DNA of 34,078 nt from Nitriliruptorales bacterium (lineage in GTDB: Bacteria; Actinomycetota; Nitriliruptoria; Nitriliruptorales; Nitriliruptoraceae), in contig JAGXFT010000016.1 in NCBI GenBank assembly GCA_024637135.1, positions 1-34,078 of the forward strand. Reading direction: 5' to 3'. The first letter of the stretch is position 1, and each line of letters begins with the position of its first letter. This document shows positions 20,714 to 29,525 of this stretch, piece after piece. Position numbers and translations under genes: made by a program. The notes beneath the pieces are model-generated. The model was given only the letters and a program-made list of their open reading frames with translations, ran no database searches and was not told where the DNA came from.

Positions 20714-22231
20714 GTGACTGCTGACCTGCTCACTGCCTCCGCCGCCGACCTCGCGGGGCGCATGGCCGCCCGGGAGGTGTCGGCCCGCGAGGTCGTCGAC
20801 GCGCACCTGGACCGGATCGCGGCGACCGACGGTGACGGGACCGGCGATGCCGACGTGCACGCGTTCCTGGCCGTGGTGGCCGACACCGCCCGCCGCCATG
20901 CCGACGACGTCGACCAGCGGCGCGTCACCGGTCGCGATCTCGGTCCCCTCGCCGGGGTGCCGCTGGCGCTCAAGGACCTGTTCACCATGCGTGGGGCACC
21001 CACGACGGTCGGTTCGCGCATCCTCGACGGCTGGGTCCCGCCCTACGACGCGACCGTGACCGAGCGGCTCCGGGCCGCCGACGTCATCGTGCTGGGCAAG
21101 ACCAACATGGACGAGTTCGCGATGGGGTCGTCGACCGAGAACTCGGCGTTCGGCCCGACCCGCAACCCGTGGGACCTCGGCCGGGTCCCGGGCGGGTCCT
21201 CCGGTGGCTCGGCCGCCGCCGTCGCCGCCTGCCAGGCCCCGCTGGCGGTGGGGACCGACACCGGCGGGTCGATCCGCCAGCCCGCGGCGCTGTGTGGGCT
21301 GGTCGGCGGCAAGCCCACGTACGGCACCGTCTCGCGCTACGGGATGGTCGCCTTCGCCTCCTCGCTGGACCAGGCCGGTCCGCTGGCCCGCACCGTGACC
21401 GACGCCGCGTTGTTGCAGTCCGTGCTGATGGGCCACGACCCGCGCGACTCCACCTCGATCGACGAGGCGGCCGTCGGCCAGCCCTATCCCGACCTGCTGG
21501 CGACGCTCGACGACGGCGTCGACGGGCTGACCATCGGGGTCGTGACCGAACTGCGGGGCGAGGGGTACGAACCGGCCGTGCTGGCCGCGTTCGAGAACTC
21601 GATCCAACGTTTCGAGGCGCTGGGCGCGACCATCGTCGAGGTGTCCCTGCCCCACGCCTCGTACGGCCTGCCGGCGTACTACCTCGTGGCACCGTCCGAG
21701 GCCTCGTCCAACCTCGCCCGCTTCGACGGTGTCCGGTACGGCCTGCGGGTGGATGCGCCGACGGCCGAGGAGATGAACGCGGCCACGCGCGGCCAGGGCT
21801 TCGGCCCCGAGGTGCGCCGGCGCATCATGATCGGGACCCACGCCCTGTCGTCAGGCTACTACGACGCCTTCTACGCCCAGGCGTCCAAGGTCCGCCGGCT
21901 GATCGCGCAGGACTTCGCGAGCGCCTTCGACACCGTCGACGTGCTGGTGTCGCCGACGTCGCCGACGGTGGCGTTCCCGCTGGGGGACAAGACCGCCGAC
22001 CCGCTGGCGATGTACCTCAACGACGTGGCGACGGTGCCGGCGTCGCTGGCCGGGGTACCGGCCGTGTCGGTGCCCAACGGGGTCGACGGCGCTGGACTGC
22101 CGATCGGCCTGCAGGTCATGGGCCCGTTGCTGGGCGACGACCGCTGCTACCGGGTCGCCCGGGCGCTGGAGGCCGACCTCGACCTCGACCCGATCGCTCG
22201 GGGCCCCCACGCGCTGGCCGCACCCGCCTGA
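20714..22231 (+). CDS. gatA: Asp-tRNA(Asn)/Glu-tRNA(Gln) amidotransferase subunit A
   Basis: Amidase signature [48 protein letters not shown] at 20714. Confidence 0.98.
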   Translation: MTADLLTASAADLAGRMAAREVSAREVVDAHLDRIAATDGDGTGDADVHAFLAVVADTARRHADDVDQRRVTGRDLGPLAGVPLALKDLFTMRGAPTTVGSRILDGWVPPYDATVTERLRAADVIVLGKTNMDEFAMGSSTENSAFGPTRNPWDLGRVPGGSSGGSAAAVAACQAPLAVGTDTGGSIRQPAALCGLVGGKPTYGTVSRYGMVAFASSLDQAGPLARTVTDAALLQSVLMGHDPRDSTSIDEAAVGQPYPDLLATLDDGVDGLTIGVVTELRGEGYEPAVLAAFENSIQRFEALGATIVEVSLPHASYGLPAYYLVAPSEASSNLARFDGVRYGLRVDAPTAEEMNAATRGQGFGPEVRRRIMIGTHALSSGYYDAFYAQASKVRRLIAQDFASAFDTVDVLVSPTSPTVAFPLGDKTADPLAMYLNDVATVPASLAGVPAVSVPNGVDGAGLPIGLQVMGPLLGDDRCYRVARALEADLDLDPIARGPHALAAPA

Positions 22232-22284
22232 CGACATGACGACGGCGGCCCGCTGGGTCGTCCCCGAAGCACGAAGGAGCCGGC

Positions 22285-23751
22285 ATGGTCACCACCGTCA
22301 AGGACGGGTGGGAACTGGTCGTGGGCCTGGAGGTCCACGTGGAACTCAACACCGTCACCAAGATGTGGTGCGGGTGCCTCACCGATTTCGGGGACGACCC
22401 CAACACCAACGTGTGCCCGGTCTGCACCGGCCAGCCCGGGTCGTTGCCAGTGGTCAACGGCGAGGCGATCCGGTCGGCCGCGTTGATCGGGTTGGCCATC
22501 AACTGCTCGATCCACGAGGTGTCACGGTTCCACCGCAAGAACTACTTCTATCCCGACCTGGTCAAGAACTACCAGATCTCGCAGTACGACGTCCCGATCT
22601 GCTACGAGGGTCACCTTGAACTGGAGGTCGAGGGTTTACCGGTCCGGGTGGGCATCGAGCGCCTCCACATGGAGGAGGACACCGGCAAGTCGACCCACCT
22701 GGGGGGATCTGGCCGCCTGCACGGCGCCGACACCTCCCTGATCGACTACAACCGCGCCGGCGTGCCGCTCATGGAGGTGGTGTCGCACCCCGACATCCGC
22801 GACCCCGAGACCGCCCAGGCCTACGTCCGTGAACTGCAGGGCATCGTCGAGACGCTGGGCGTGTCCGACGCGCGCATGGACCAGGGGTCGATGCGGGTCG
22901 ACGCCAACGTGTCGGTGCGCCATCCCGGTGACGAACTGGGGACGCGCACCGAGATCAAGAACCTCAACTCGGTCCGGTCGGTCGGCCGGGCGATCGCGCA
23001 CGAGGCCCAGCGCCAGATCGCGGTGCTGGAGGACGGCGGCACGATCCGGCTGGAGACGCGCCACTGGGACGAGGGCCGCGGTGTCACCGAGACCCTTCGC
23101 GTCAAGGAGTCGGTCACCGACTACCGCTACTTCCCCGACCCTGACCTGGTGCCCGTGCACTGCCCGGCCGAGTGGGTCGAGGAACTGCGCACGAGCCTGC
23201 CGGAACTGCCCGCCGCCGCGCGGACCCGGTTGGAGGCCGAGGGCGTGGACGGGGCCCAGGCCGCCGCACTGGTGTCCACCTCGGGGATGCTGGCGGTGCT
23301 GGACGGGGCCGTCGAGGCCGGTGCGGACGCGCGCACGGCCGCCAACTGGTTGGTCGGAGACATCGCCGGCCAGGTCGCCGCCGCCGGCACCACGTTCACC
23401 GACAGCGGCATCACCGGGGCCCACCTGGGCGAGTTGCTGGCACTGGTCGACGACGGGACCCTGTCCAACAACCTGGCCAAGCAGGTGGTCGAACACCTGG
23501 TGGCCGACCGGGGGGCACGCATGCCGGCCGAGGTCGCGGAGGCCGAGGGCCTCCAGCAGGTGTCCGACACCGGGGAGTTGCAGGCGATCGTCGACCAGGT
23601 CGTCGCCGACAACCCCGACACGGTCGCGACCATCCGGGACGGCAACGCCAAGGCGATCGGCGCGTTGGTGGGTCAGGTCATGAAGGCCACGAAGGGCCAG
23701 GCCGATCCCCGCGCCACCAACGAACTGCTGCGGGCTTCGATCATCGACTGA
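22285..23751 (+). CDS. gatB: Asp-tRNA(Asn)/Glu-tRNA(Gln) amidotransferase subunit B
   Basis: ELVVGLEVHVELNT, NYFYPDLVKNYQISQYD, DYNRAGVPLMEVVSHPD, EIKNLNSVRSV; AAGGAG SD. Confidence 0.98.
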   Translation: MVTTVKDGWELVVGLEVHVELNTVTKMWCGCLTDFGDDPNTNVCPVCTGQPGSLPVVNGEAIRSAALIGLAINCSIHEVSRFHRKNYFYPDLVKNYQISQYDVPICYEGHLELEVEGLPVRVGIERLHMEEDTGKSTHLGGSGRLHGADTSLIDYNRAGVPLMEVVSHPDIRDPETAQAYVRELQGIVETLGVSDARMDQGSMRVDANVSVRHPGDELGTRTEIKNLNSVRSVGRAIAHEAQRQIAVLEDGGTIRLETRHWDEGRGVTETLRVKESVTDYRYFPDPDLVPVHCPAEWVEELRTSLPELPAAARTRLEAEGVDGAQAAALVSTSGMLAVLDGAVEAGADARTAANWLVGDIAGQVAAAGTTFTDSGITGAHLGELLALVDDGTLSNNLAKQVVEHLVADRGARMPAEVAEAEGLQQVSDTGELQAIVDQVVADNPDTVATIRDGNAKAIGALVGQVMKATKGQADPRATNELLRASIID

Positions 23752-23786
23752 CGCCGGCCCGGTGTCCGGTGGGGCGCGGGCCCCGG

Positions 23787-24284
23787 TCAGCGACTGCCGG
23801 CCAGGGCCTCCTCGAGGCGGTCGAGGAAGACCTGCTGGTTGCCGGCCAGCGCCGGGCGGGCCTCGTCCAGCGACAGCCACTCGGCCCGGTCGACCTCCGG
23901 GAACGACTGCTGCTGGCCGGACCGTGGCGGCCACTCGATGGTGAAGGTGCCGCCGGTGGCGACCGTCGGGTCGAGGTCGCCGCGCCGCGCCAGTACGTGG
24001 ATCACCTTGCGGCCGGCGCGGTGGCTGCCGAGGTCGAGGTCGGGGACGTCGTCGGGGGCCGCCGGCGCGGGCTGGCCCAGTTCCTCGGCGAACTCGCGCT
24101 CGGCGGTCGCGATCGGGGACGGGTCGTCGGGTTCGACCAGGCCCTTGGGGATGGACCACGCGCCGAGGTCCTTGCGTGCCCAGAACGGCCCGCCCATGTG
24201 CCCCAGCAGCACGTCGACCCCGTCGACCCCGTCGGCACCGTCACGCCACAGCAACAGTCCAACGCTTTGCGCGGGCTCGGTCAC
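23787..24284 (-). CDS. NUDIX hydrolase
   Basis: GAWSIPKGLVEPDDPSPIATAEREFAEELG Nudix-box-like. GTG at 24284 overlaps the upstream gene stop. Confidence 0.85.
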   Translation of the reverse strand: MTEPAQSVGLLLWRDGADGVDGVDVLLGHMGGPFWARKDLGAWSIPKGLVEPDDPSPIATAEREFAEELGQPAPAAPDDVPDLDLGSHRAGRKVIHVLARRGDLDPTVATGGTFTIEWPPRSGQQQSFPEVDRAEWLSLDEARPALAGNQQVFLDRLEEALAGSR

Positions 24285-24769
24285 GACCCGGTTGCAGGGC
24301 GGCGCCCGTGGAGGCGCACCCACTCCATGACCCCGGCGGCCGCCGGCCGGGTCATCGCCACGACCTGCCGGAACCCGTCGTCGCCGCCGTAGTAGGGGTC
24401 GGGGACCTCGTCGCCGTCGGTGTCCGGGTCGAAGGTCCGGAACAGTCGGATGGTGGCGGTCGCCCCCTCGCGTTCGGCCAGGGCCTGCAGGTCGTGGAGG
24501 TTCTCACGATCCATGGCGAGCACGAGGTCGTATGACGACAGGTCGGCCGCAGCCACCTTCCGGGCCTGCCCGTCGACCACCAGGCCGGCGTCCCGACCCG
24601 CGGCGACCATGCGCTCGTCCGGGGGGTTGCCGACGTGGTAGGCGCCGGTCCCGGCGGAGTCGACCTCGACGTCGAGGCCGGCCTCGGCCGCAGCCTCGCG
24701 GATGGCGGCCTGGGCGACCGGTGAGCGGCAGATGTTGCCCAGGCACACGGTCAGGATGCGCGTCGTCAT
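24281..24769 (-). CDS. Low-molecular-weight protein-tyrosine phosphatase
   Basis: VCLGNICRSP (C-x5-R-S) P-loop; distal DPYYGGDDGF (DP motif). Confidence 0.93.
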   Translation of the reverse strand: MTTRILTVCLGNICRSPVAQAAIREAAAEAGLDVEVDSAGTGAYHVGNPPDERMVAAGRDAGLVVDGQARKVAAADLSSYDLVLAMDRENLHDLQALAEREGATATIRLFRTFDPDTDGDEVPDPYYGGDDGFRQVVAMTRPAAAGVMEWVRLHGRRPATGS

Positions 24770-24993
24770 GCCGAGGCCTCCGGGGGTCGTCCGATCGTCG
24801 CCGCGAGCGTACGGTCCCCGACGTCGGCGTCCCCTCCGTCCCTGACCCCGGACCCGACACCCCATCCCGGTGGGCGTGGTTCCGGCCACGTCGTGGCGAT
24901 CCGGCGCCCAGCCGGCAGCGGCGCTCATGGGGGAGGGACCGGGTGGGGGGCGGGGTACGGTCCCGGGCTGACCGACAACCCGAGAGGTCGCAC

Positions 24994-25947
24994 GTGCGTG
25001 CCATCCAGATCACCGAGTTCGGGGGCCCAGAGGTCCTCACGCTCACCGAGTTGCCGGACCCCGAACCGACCGACGGGATGCTGCTGGTCGACGTCACCTC
25101 CGCCGGGGTGAATTATGCCGAAACCCACCAGGCCGAGGACAGCTATCTCCGGCCCCAGACGCTCCCCATGGTGCCGGGCTCCGAGGTCGTCGGCACCACG
25201 GCGGACGGGCGTCGCGTCTGCGGCTTCGCGGACACGGGTGGCTACGCCGAGCTCGCCCTGGTCCACCCGGCGATGGCCTTCGACGTTCCCGAGGGGGTGG
25301 GCGACGCCGAGGCGGTCGCGTTGCTGGGGCAGGGCTTGACCGCGTGGCACCTGCTCCAGACGTCGGCCCGGATGCGTGACGGCGAGTCGGTGGTGGTCCA
25401 CGCCGCCGCCGGTGGGGTCGGGACCCTGGCCGTCCAGCTCGCCCGGCGGTGGGGGGCTTCGGCCGTCATCGGCGGGGCGTCGACGGCCGCCAAGCGCGAA
25501 CTCGCGACCCGGCTGGGTGCCACCGCGACGTTCGACTCGCGGGCGGACGACGTCAACACCGCGATCCGCGAGGCAGCCGGGGGCAAGGTCGACATCGTGC
25601 TGGACATGGTCGGGGGCCGCACGACCGACGACTCCATGAAGGCGCTCGCGCCGCTGGGACGGCTGGTGCACTATGGGATGGCCTCGCGGGTGGCGCCGAC
25701 CCGGATCAGCCCGCCCGAGTTGATGGGCCGCTCGCAGGGGATCCTCGGCTTCTGGCTGGTCCACCTGATGTCGGACGCGGCCACGATGCTGGCCCCGCCG
25801 ATGGAGGCGATGCTGGGGCTGGTCGCGGCCGGCGAACTGGAGGTGGTCGTCGAGGGCAGCTTCCCGCTGTCCGAGGCGCATCGCGCCCATGAGGCCCTGC
25901 GTTCGCGTGCGACCACCGGCAAGGTCGTCCTGGACTGCACCGCCTGA
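24994..25947 (+). CDS. Quinone oxidoreductase (zinc-independent MDR family)
   Basis: VRAIQITEFGGPEVLTLTELPDPEP...VHAAAGGVGTLAVQLARRWGASAVIGGASTAAKRELATRLGA. GTG at 24994. Confidence 0.9.
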   Translation: MRAIQITEFGGPEVLTLTELPDPEPTDGMLLVDVTSAGVNYAETHQAEDSYLRPQTLPMVPGSEVVGTTADGRRVCGFADTGGYAELALVHPAMAFDVPEGVGDAEAVALLGQGLTAWHLLQTSARMRDGESVVVHAAAGGVGTLAVQLARRWGASAVIGGASTAAKRELATRLGATATFDSRADDVNTAIREAAGGKVDIVLDMVGGRTTDDSMKALAPLGRLVHYGMASRVAPTRISPPELMGRSQGILGFWLVHLMSDAATMLAPPMEAMLGLVAAGELEVVVEGSFPLSEAHRAHEALRSRATTGKVVLDCTA

Positions 25948-26010
25948 CCCAACCGCCCGACCCGGCCGCCCGACCCAACCGCCCGACCCGGCCGCCCGAC
26001 CCGGCTGGCC
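25946..26010. repeat. 13-bp tandem repeat, five units with alternating AA/GG variants
   Basis: GACCCAACCGCCC / GACCCGGCCGCCC / GACCCAACCGCCC / GACCCGGCCGCCC / GACCCGGCTGGCC; the first unit overlaps the TGA of the oxidoreductase. Confidence 0.85.
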
Positions 26011-26045
26011 TAGGCTGGCCGGCGACCGCGACCACGGACGACCAC

Positions 26046-26561
26046 GTGCCCGATCCCGCCGGCGACCTCGCCCCCCACCTTGCCACCGTGCTGGCTGCCA
26101 ACGCCGACTGGGCTGCCACCGACCACGACCCGGAGGCGCCGAAGGTGCCGAGCCGGGCGCTGGCCGTGGTCACCTGCATGGACGCCAGGCTGGACCCGTT
26201 GCGGTCGTTGGGGCTGGCGGTGGGGGAGGCCCACGTGCTCCGCAACGCCGGTGCGCTGGTCACCGACGACGTCGAGCGGTCGCTGGTGCTGAGCCAGTAC
26301 GCGTTGGGGACGACGACGGTGCTGGTGGTCGGCCACACCGACTGTGGCCTGCTCGACCACGACGAGGACGCCACCGCGAGCCAGGTCGAACAGGAACGCG
26401 GCACCCGTCCACCGATGGCGCTGGGCTCGGTCGACTCGGTGGCCGGGGGGGTCCGTGACGGCATCGAGCGGCTGCGGACGTCCGCGCTCCTGCGCCATCG
26501 CGACGCCATCCACGGCTTCGTCCACGACGTCGGGACCGGCCGCCTCGAACGGGTCGACTGA
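26046..26561 (+). CDS. Beta-carbonic anhydrase family protein
   Basis: VVTCMDARLDP (CxDxR) and VVGHTDCGLL (HxxC) zinc motifs; AHVLRNAGALVTDD. Confidence 0.88.
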   Translation: MPDPAGDLAPHLATVLAANADWAATDHDPEAPKVPSRALAVVTCMDARLDPLRSLGLAVGEAHVLRNAGALVTDDVERSLVLSQYALGTTTVLVVGHTDCGLLDHDEDATASQVEQERGTRPPMALGSVDSVAGGVRDGIERLRTSALLRHRDAIHGFVHDVGTGRLERVD

Positions 26562-26577
26562 CCGGACCGCGACCGCC

Positions 26578-27255
26578 TCAGGCCAGCCACGACCGGACCA
26601 GGCCGCGCAGCAGCCCGATGTTGACGTTGCGGTCGGCGCTGGTCCACACCACGGCTCGTTCGTCCACGCGGCACCCCTTCGCGAGGTCGCGCTTGCGGCG
26701 GACCCGGGTCGAGGACGTGACCTTGTCGTGCTTGGTGGCCACCACCGTGAACCTGATGCCGGATTCGCGCAGCCAGTCGAGCATCTCGACGTCGAGCCTG
26801 GTCGGCCCGACCTCCCCGTCGACCAGGACCAGGGTCATCACCAGCCCGGGTCGGTCGAGCAGGTAGAGGTCGACCATGTCCTGCCACTGCTCACGGTCAC
26901 GCTTGGACGCCTTCGCGTAGCCGTAGCCGGGACAGTCCATCACCGTGCCGGCGGTGGTGACGTCCGGCTCGGACCCGGCATCGTCGGATCCCGCGTCGTC
27001 CCCAACGGCCGCGACCACGAACAGGTTGAGCAGTTGCGTCCGGCCGGGGGTCTTGGACGTCCGGGCCAGCCCCTTCTCACCGGCGACGGCGTTCAGCAGC
27101 GACGACTTGCCCACGTTCGATCGCCCGACGAACGCCACCTCGGCGCGGGTCGGGGGCAGGTCGTGGTGGCCGGTCGCCGACTGCACGAACGACAGACGCA
27201 ACGGCGCGGTCGAGGATGCATCCGACGGTGGTGGCGCGGGAGGTGGAGGGGCCAT
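26578..27255 (-). CDS. engB: Ribosome biogenesis GTP-binding protein YsxC/EngB
   Basis: EVAFVGRSNVGKSSLLNAVAGEKGLARTSKTPGRTQLLNLF...DCPGYGYAKASK...VVATKHDKV. Confidence 0.95.
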   Translation of the reverse strand: MAPPPPAPPPSDASSTAPLRLSFVQSATGHHDLPPTRAEVAFVGRSNVGKSSLLNAVAGEKGLARTSKTPGRTQLLNLFVVAAVGDDAGSDDAGSEPDVTTAGTVMDCPGYGYAKASKRDREQWQDMVDLYLLDRPGLVMTLVLVDGEVGPTRLDVEMLDWLRESGIRFTVVATKHDKVTSSTRVRRKRDLAKGCRVDERAVVWTSADRNVNIGLLRGLVRSWLA

Positions 27256-27347
27256 GGCCGCACGGTAGCGGTGGCCGAGGATCGACCGATCCAGTGGGAT
27301 AACGCCGTCGGTTATTCTCGATCTCGGCCAGCCCGAGAGGAATCCGC

Positions 27348-27775
27348 ATGCCGATCGATCCCCGGGAGTTCGCCGCGCGCAGGCAGTCGTTCGGTGCCGC
27401 CGCAGAGGTCTACGACCGGACCCGGCCGGACTACGCGGCCGAGGCGGTGGCGTGGTGCCCGAGCCCGCCGGACTGGCCCCGCTGCGGGTCGCCGACGTCG
27501 GCGCCGGCACCGGGAAGCTGACCGCTGTCGTTCTGGCCCTCGGCCACGAGGTCGTGGCGGTCGAGCCGGACGAGGACATGCTCGCACGGCTGCGCGGCCG
27601 CCTCGGCGGCGACGACCGGTTGTCGACGGCCAGCGGGACGGCCGAGGACCTGCCGCTGCCCGACGAGGCGGTCGACGCCGTGGTCTGTCGACAGGCCTGG
27701 CACTGGTTCGACGAGGCCGTCGTCGGGCCCGAGTTCGCGCGTGTGCTCCGTCCCGGTGGGGTGACGGCGGCGTGC
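27348..27775 (+). pseudogene. Class I SAM-dependent methyltransferase, frameshifted and C-terminally truncated
   Basis: Frame 1 MPIDPREFAARRQSFGAAAEVYDRTRPDYAAEAVAW continues in another frame as PEPAGLAPLRVADVGAGTGKLTAVVLALGHEVVAVEPDEDMLARLRGRL...VDAVVCRQAWHWFDEAVVGPEFARVLRPGGV, then loses similarity beside the peroxidase 3' end. Confidence 0.75.
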
Positions 27776-27783
27776 CGGTCCGC

Positions 27784-29292
27784 TCACCCGTGGACGCCGG
27801 CGATCTCCAGCAGGTCGGTGATCTGTCGGACCTGGCCGCCCGAGCCGGGGATGACGTCGACGAAGGTCTTGTTCACCGCGACGTCGTCCCGGTTGGCGAG
27901 GTAGCTGTTCGGGTCCTGCTTGACGAAGCTGATGATCGTCTCGGCGACGATCCGGCTGCCCAGTTCACCCAACCGTTGCCCGCCGTGCTGGACGGCGGCC
28001 TCGCGCAGGACGTAGTACCACAGGGGTGTTCGCTTGTGGAAGCCGTACTGCACCAGGACGTCGGCGATGTCCGAGTCCTCGCCGTCGGTCAGTTGGTCGG
28101 CCGACAGCGGGCGCAGCCGGAAGGCATGGCTCATCGCCTGGGCGGTGGGGATGCACAGCTTCTTGCCGCGCAGCAGGTTCGCCCGGGCGAGGTTGCCCAG
28201 GACCGGATCGCCCACCCGTCCCTCGAAGGGGAGCGTGCCCAGGCCGGCGGCGATCTTGGTGTCGATCTTGCGGGCCATCTGCACGGTGGACGCGGTCCCG
28301 GCGTAGAAGTCCCAGTCGATGACGAACTCCTCCTTCAACTGGTCGTCGACGTCGAAGTAGTCGTCGCTCTGGGCGTTGCTGGCGAAACCGAGCAGCTGGT
28401 TGATCGGTCGCGGTGCCGTGCCGGCGTTGGGCTGGTACTCCGGTCGCACCATCGAGTGCGCGAACCGGAAGGCAGCCACGGAGTATTCCAGCGGCATGAA
28501 GGCGTGTGGACGTCCCGCCACGGCCCCCAGGAACCGCGGACCGTTGGCCAGGGTGTCGGCCACGACGCCCTGATCGCACACGGTTGGCAGCCAGTCGTTG
28601 ACGACCACGAACTGGAAGGCCCAGCGACACAGCTGGCGGGCGCGGACGTGGCGCTGCACGTCGGAGCCGGATGGCTGGGCGTCCATCACCGCGTTGTGGA
28701 ACGCCATCATGGCGAACTGCAACTGGCTGAGGTTGAGGTTCTCGTCGTTGCGAGCGTCCGGGATGACGGCCTCGCGGCCTTCGCGCGGGACGTCGCGACG
28801 GTCGCCGGCCCGGAACAGCCGCAGTCGCAGGTCGGCCTCGTGGACCTTCTGGGTCTGTGACGTGACGGCGTCGGGCGTGCCGTAGGCCGCCAGTGCCGGC
28901 GACTCGCCGAACACGCTGTCCAGGTCGAAGTCCGGTCGCCGGCCGTTGCGCACCTCGACGACCACGTCGTCGGGGTCGGCGGCGTCGACCGGCTCGTAGT
29001 TGCCGATCTGACTCAGCCCGTGTTCGCGGTCGGTCCGGGCGGTGGTGTCGTGGTCGATGAACTGGCCGAAGTAGGTGTAGACGGCCGGCGTGTCGGAGAA
29101 GTCCGCTGACCCCCCGGTGTCGCCGGCCATCTCGGTGCCCAGGGTCTTCAGGCCCTCGGTGCACTCGGGGCCGTCAGGCACCAGGCAGGCCGAGGAGCGG
29201 GCCGCGTCCGGGAACAGGTAGTCGAAGTTGGTGGAGAACAGGATCTCGCCCTCGACCTCGAGGCCGGTGGCGTGGTTGAGGAGGTCAAACAT
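27784..29292 (-). CDS. Animal-type heme peroxidase (peroxidase-cyclooxygenase superfamily)
   Basis: Distal-His motif YTYFGQFIDHDTT; DARNDENLNLSQLQFAMMAFHNAVMD; proximal-His region FRFAHSMVRPEYQPN; RGKKLCIPTAQAM. No obvious signal peptide. Confidence 0.9.
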   Translation of the reverse strand: MFDLLNHATGLEVEGEILFSTNFDYLFPDAARSSACLVPDGPECTEGLKTLGTEMAGDTGGSADFSDTPAVYTYFGQFIDHDTTARTDREHGLSQIGNYEPVDAADPDDVVVEVRNGRRPDFDLDSVFGESPALAAYGTPDAVTSQTQKVHEADLRLRLFRAGDRRDVPREGREAVIPDARNDENLNLSQLQFAMMAFHNAVMDAQPSGSDVQRHVRARQLCRWAFQFVVVNDWLPTVCDQGVVADTLANGPRFLGAVAGRPHAFMPLEYSVAAFRFAHSMVRPEYQPNAGTAPRPINQLLGFASNAQSDDYFDVDDQLKEEFVIDWDFYAGTASTVQMARKIDTKIAAGLGTLPFEGRVGDPVLGNLARANLLRGKKLCIPTAQAMSHAFRLRPLSADQLTDGEDSDIADVLVQYGFHKRTPLWYYVLREAAVQHGGQRLGELGSRIVAETIISFVKQDPNSYLANRDDVAVNKTFVDVIPGSGGQVRQITDLLEIAGVHG

Positions 29293-29357
29293 GTGGTGTG
29301 CCCTTTCGATCGGGGCGTGTCACGACGACGGCCACCCCGGCCGGTCGCGGCGACCCC

Positions 29358-29376
29358 GCACCATCGTCGATGGTGC
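29358..29376. promoter_or_regulatory. 19-bp perfect palindrome upstream of the heme peroxidase gene
   Basis: GCACCATCG-T-CGATGGTGC (9-bp arms, 1-nt centre), 65 bp upstream of the peroxidase ATG. Confidence 0.6.
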
Positions 29377-29525
29377 GATGGGGACTGACCCGTGCCACGA
29401 CCTGCCCCGGAGTTCACCCCCGGTCACCCATCGGGAGCGGGCGTCCGATGCCCTGATCCCCGGTCACGCGAAACCGCGCACCCGGCTGCGGCCAGCGCGC
29501 GATCACCGCTCGGCGGTCCCCGGCG

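Noticed and set aside
25946-26010. Possible CRISPR-like array
   Set aside because: 13-bp units are contiguous with no spacers and no cas genes nearby; it is a minisatellite.
26344-28860. 838-aa plus-strand ORF opposite engB and the heme peroxidase
   Set aside because: Antisense shadow ORF; no family resemblance, and it also overlaps the carbonic anhydrase and methyltransferase regions in a different frame.
17200-29292. Nitrobindin-like protein plus heme peroxidase as one new heme redox system
   Set aside because: Genes are about 10 kb apart with unrelated conserved genes between and no shared motif seen; kept only as separate observations.
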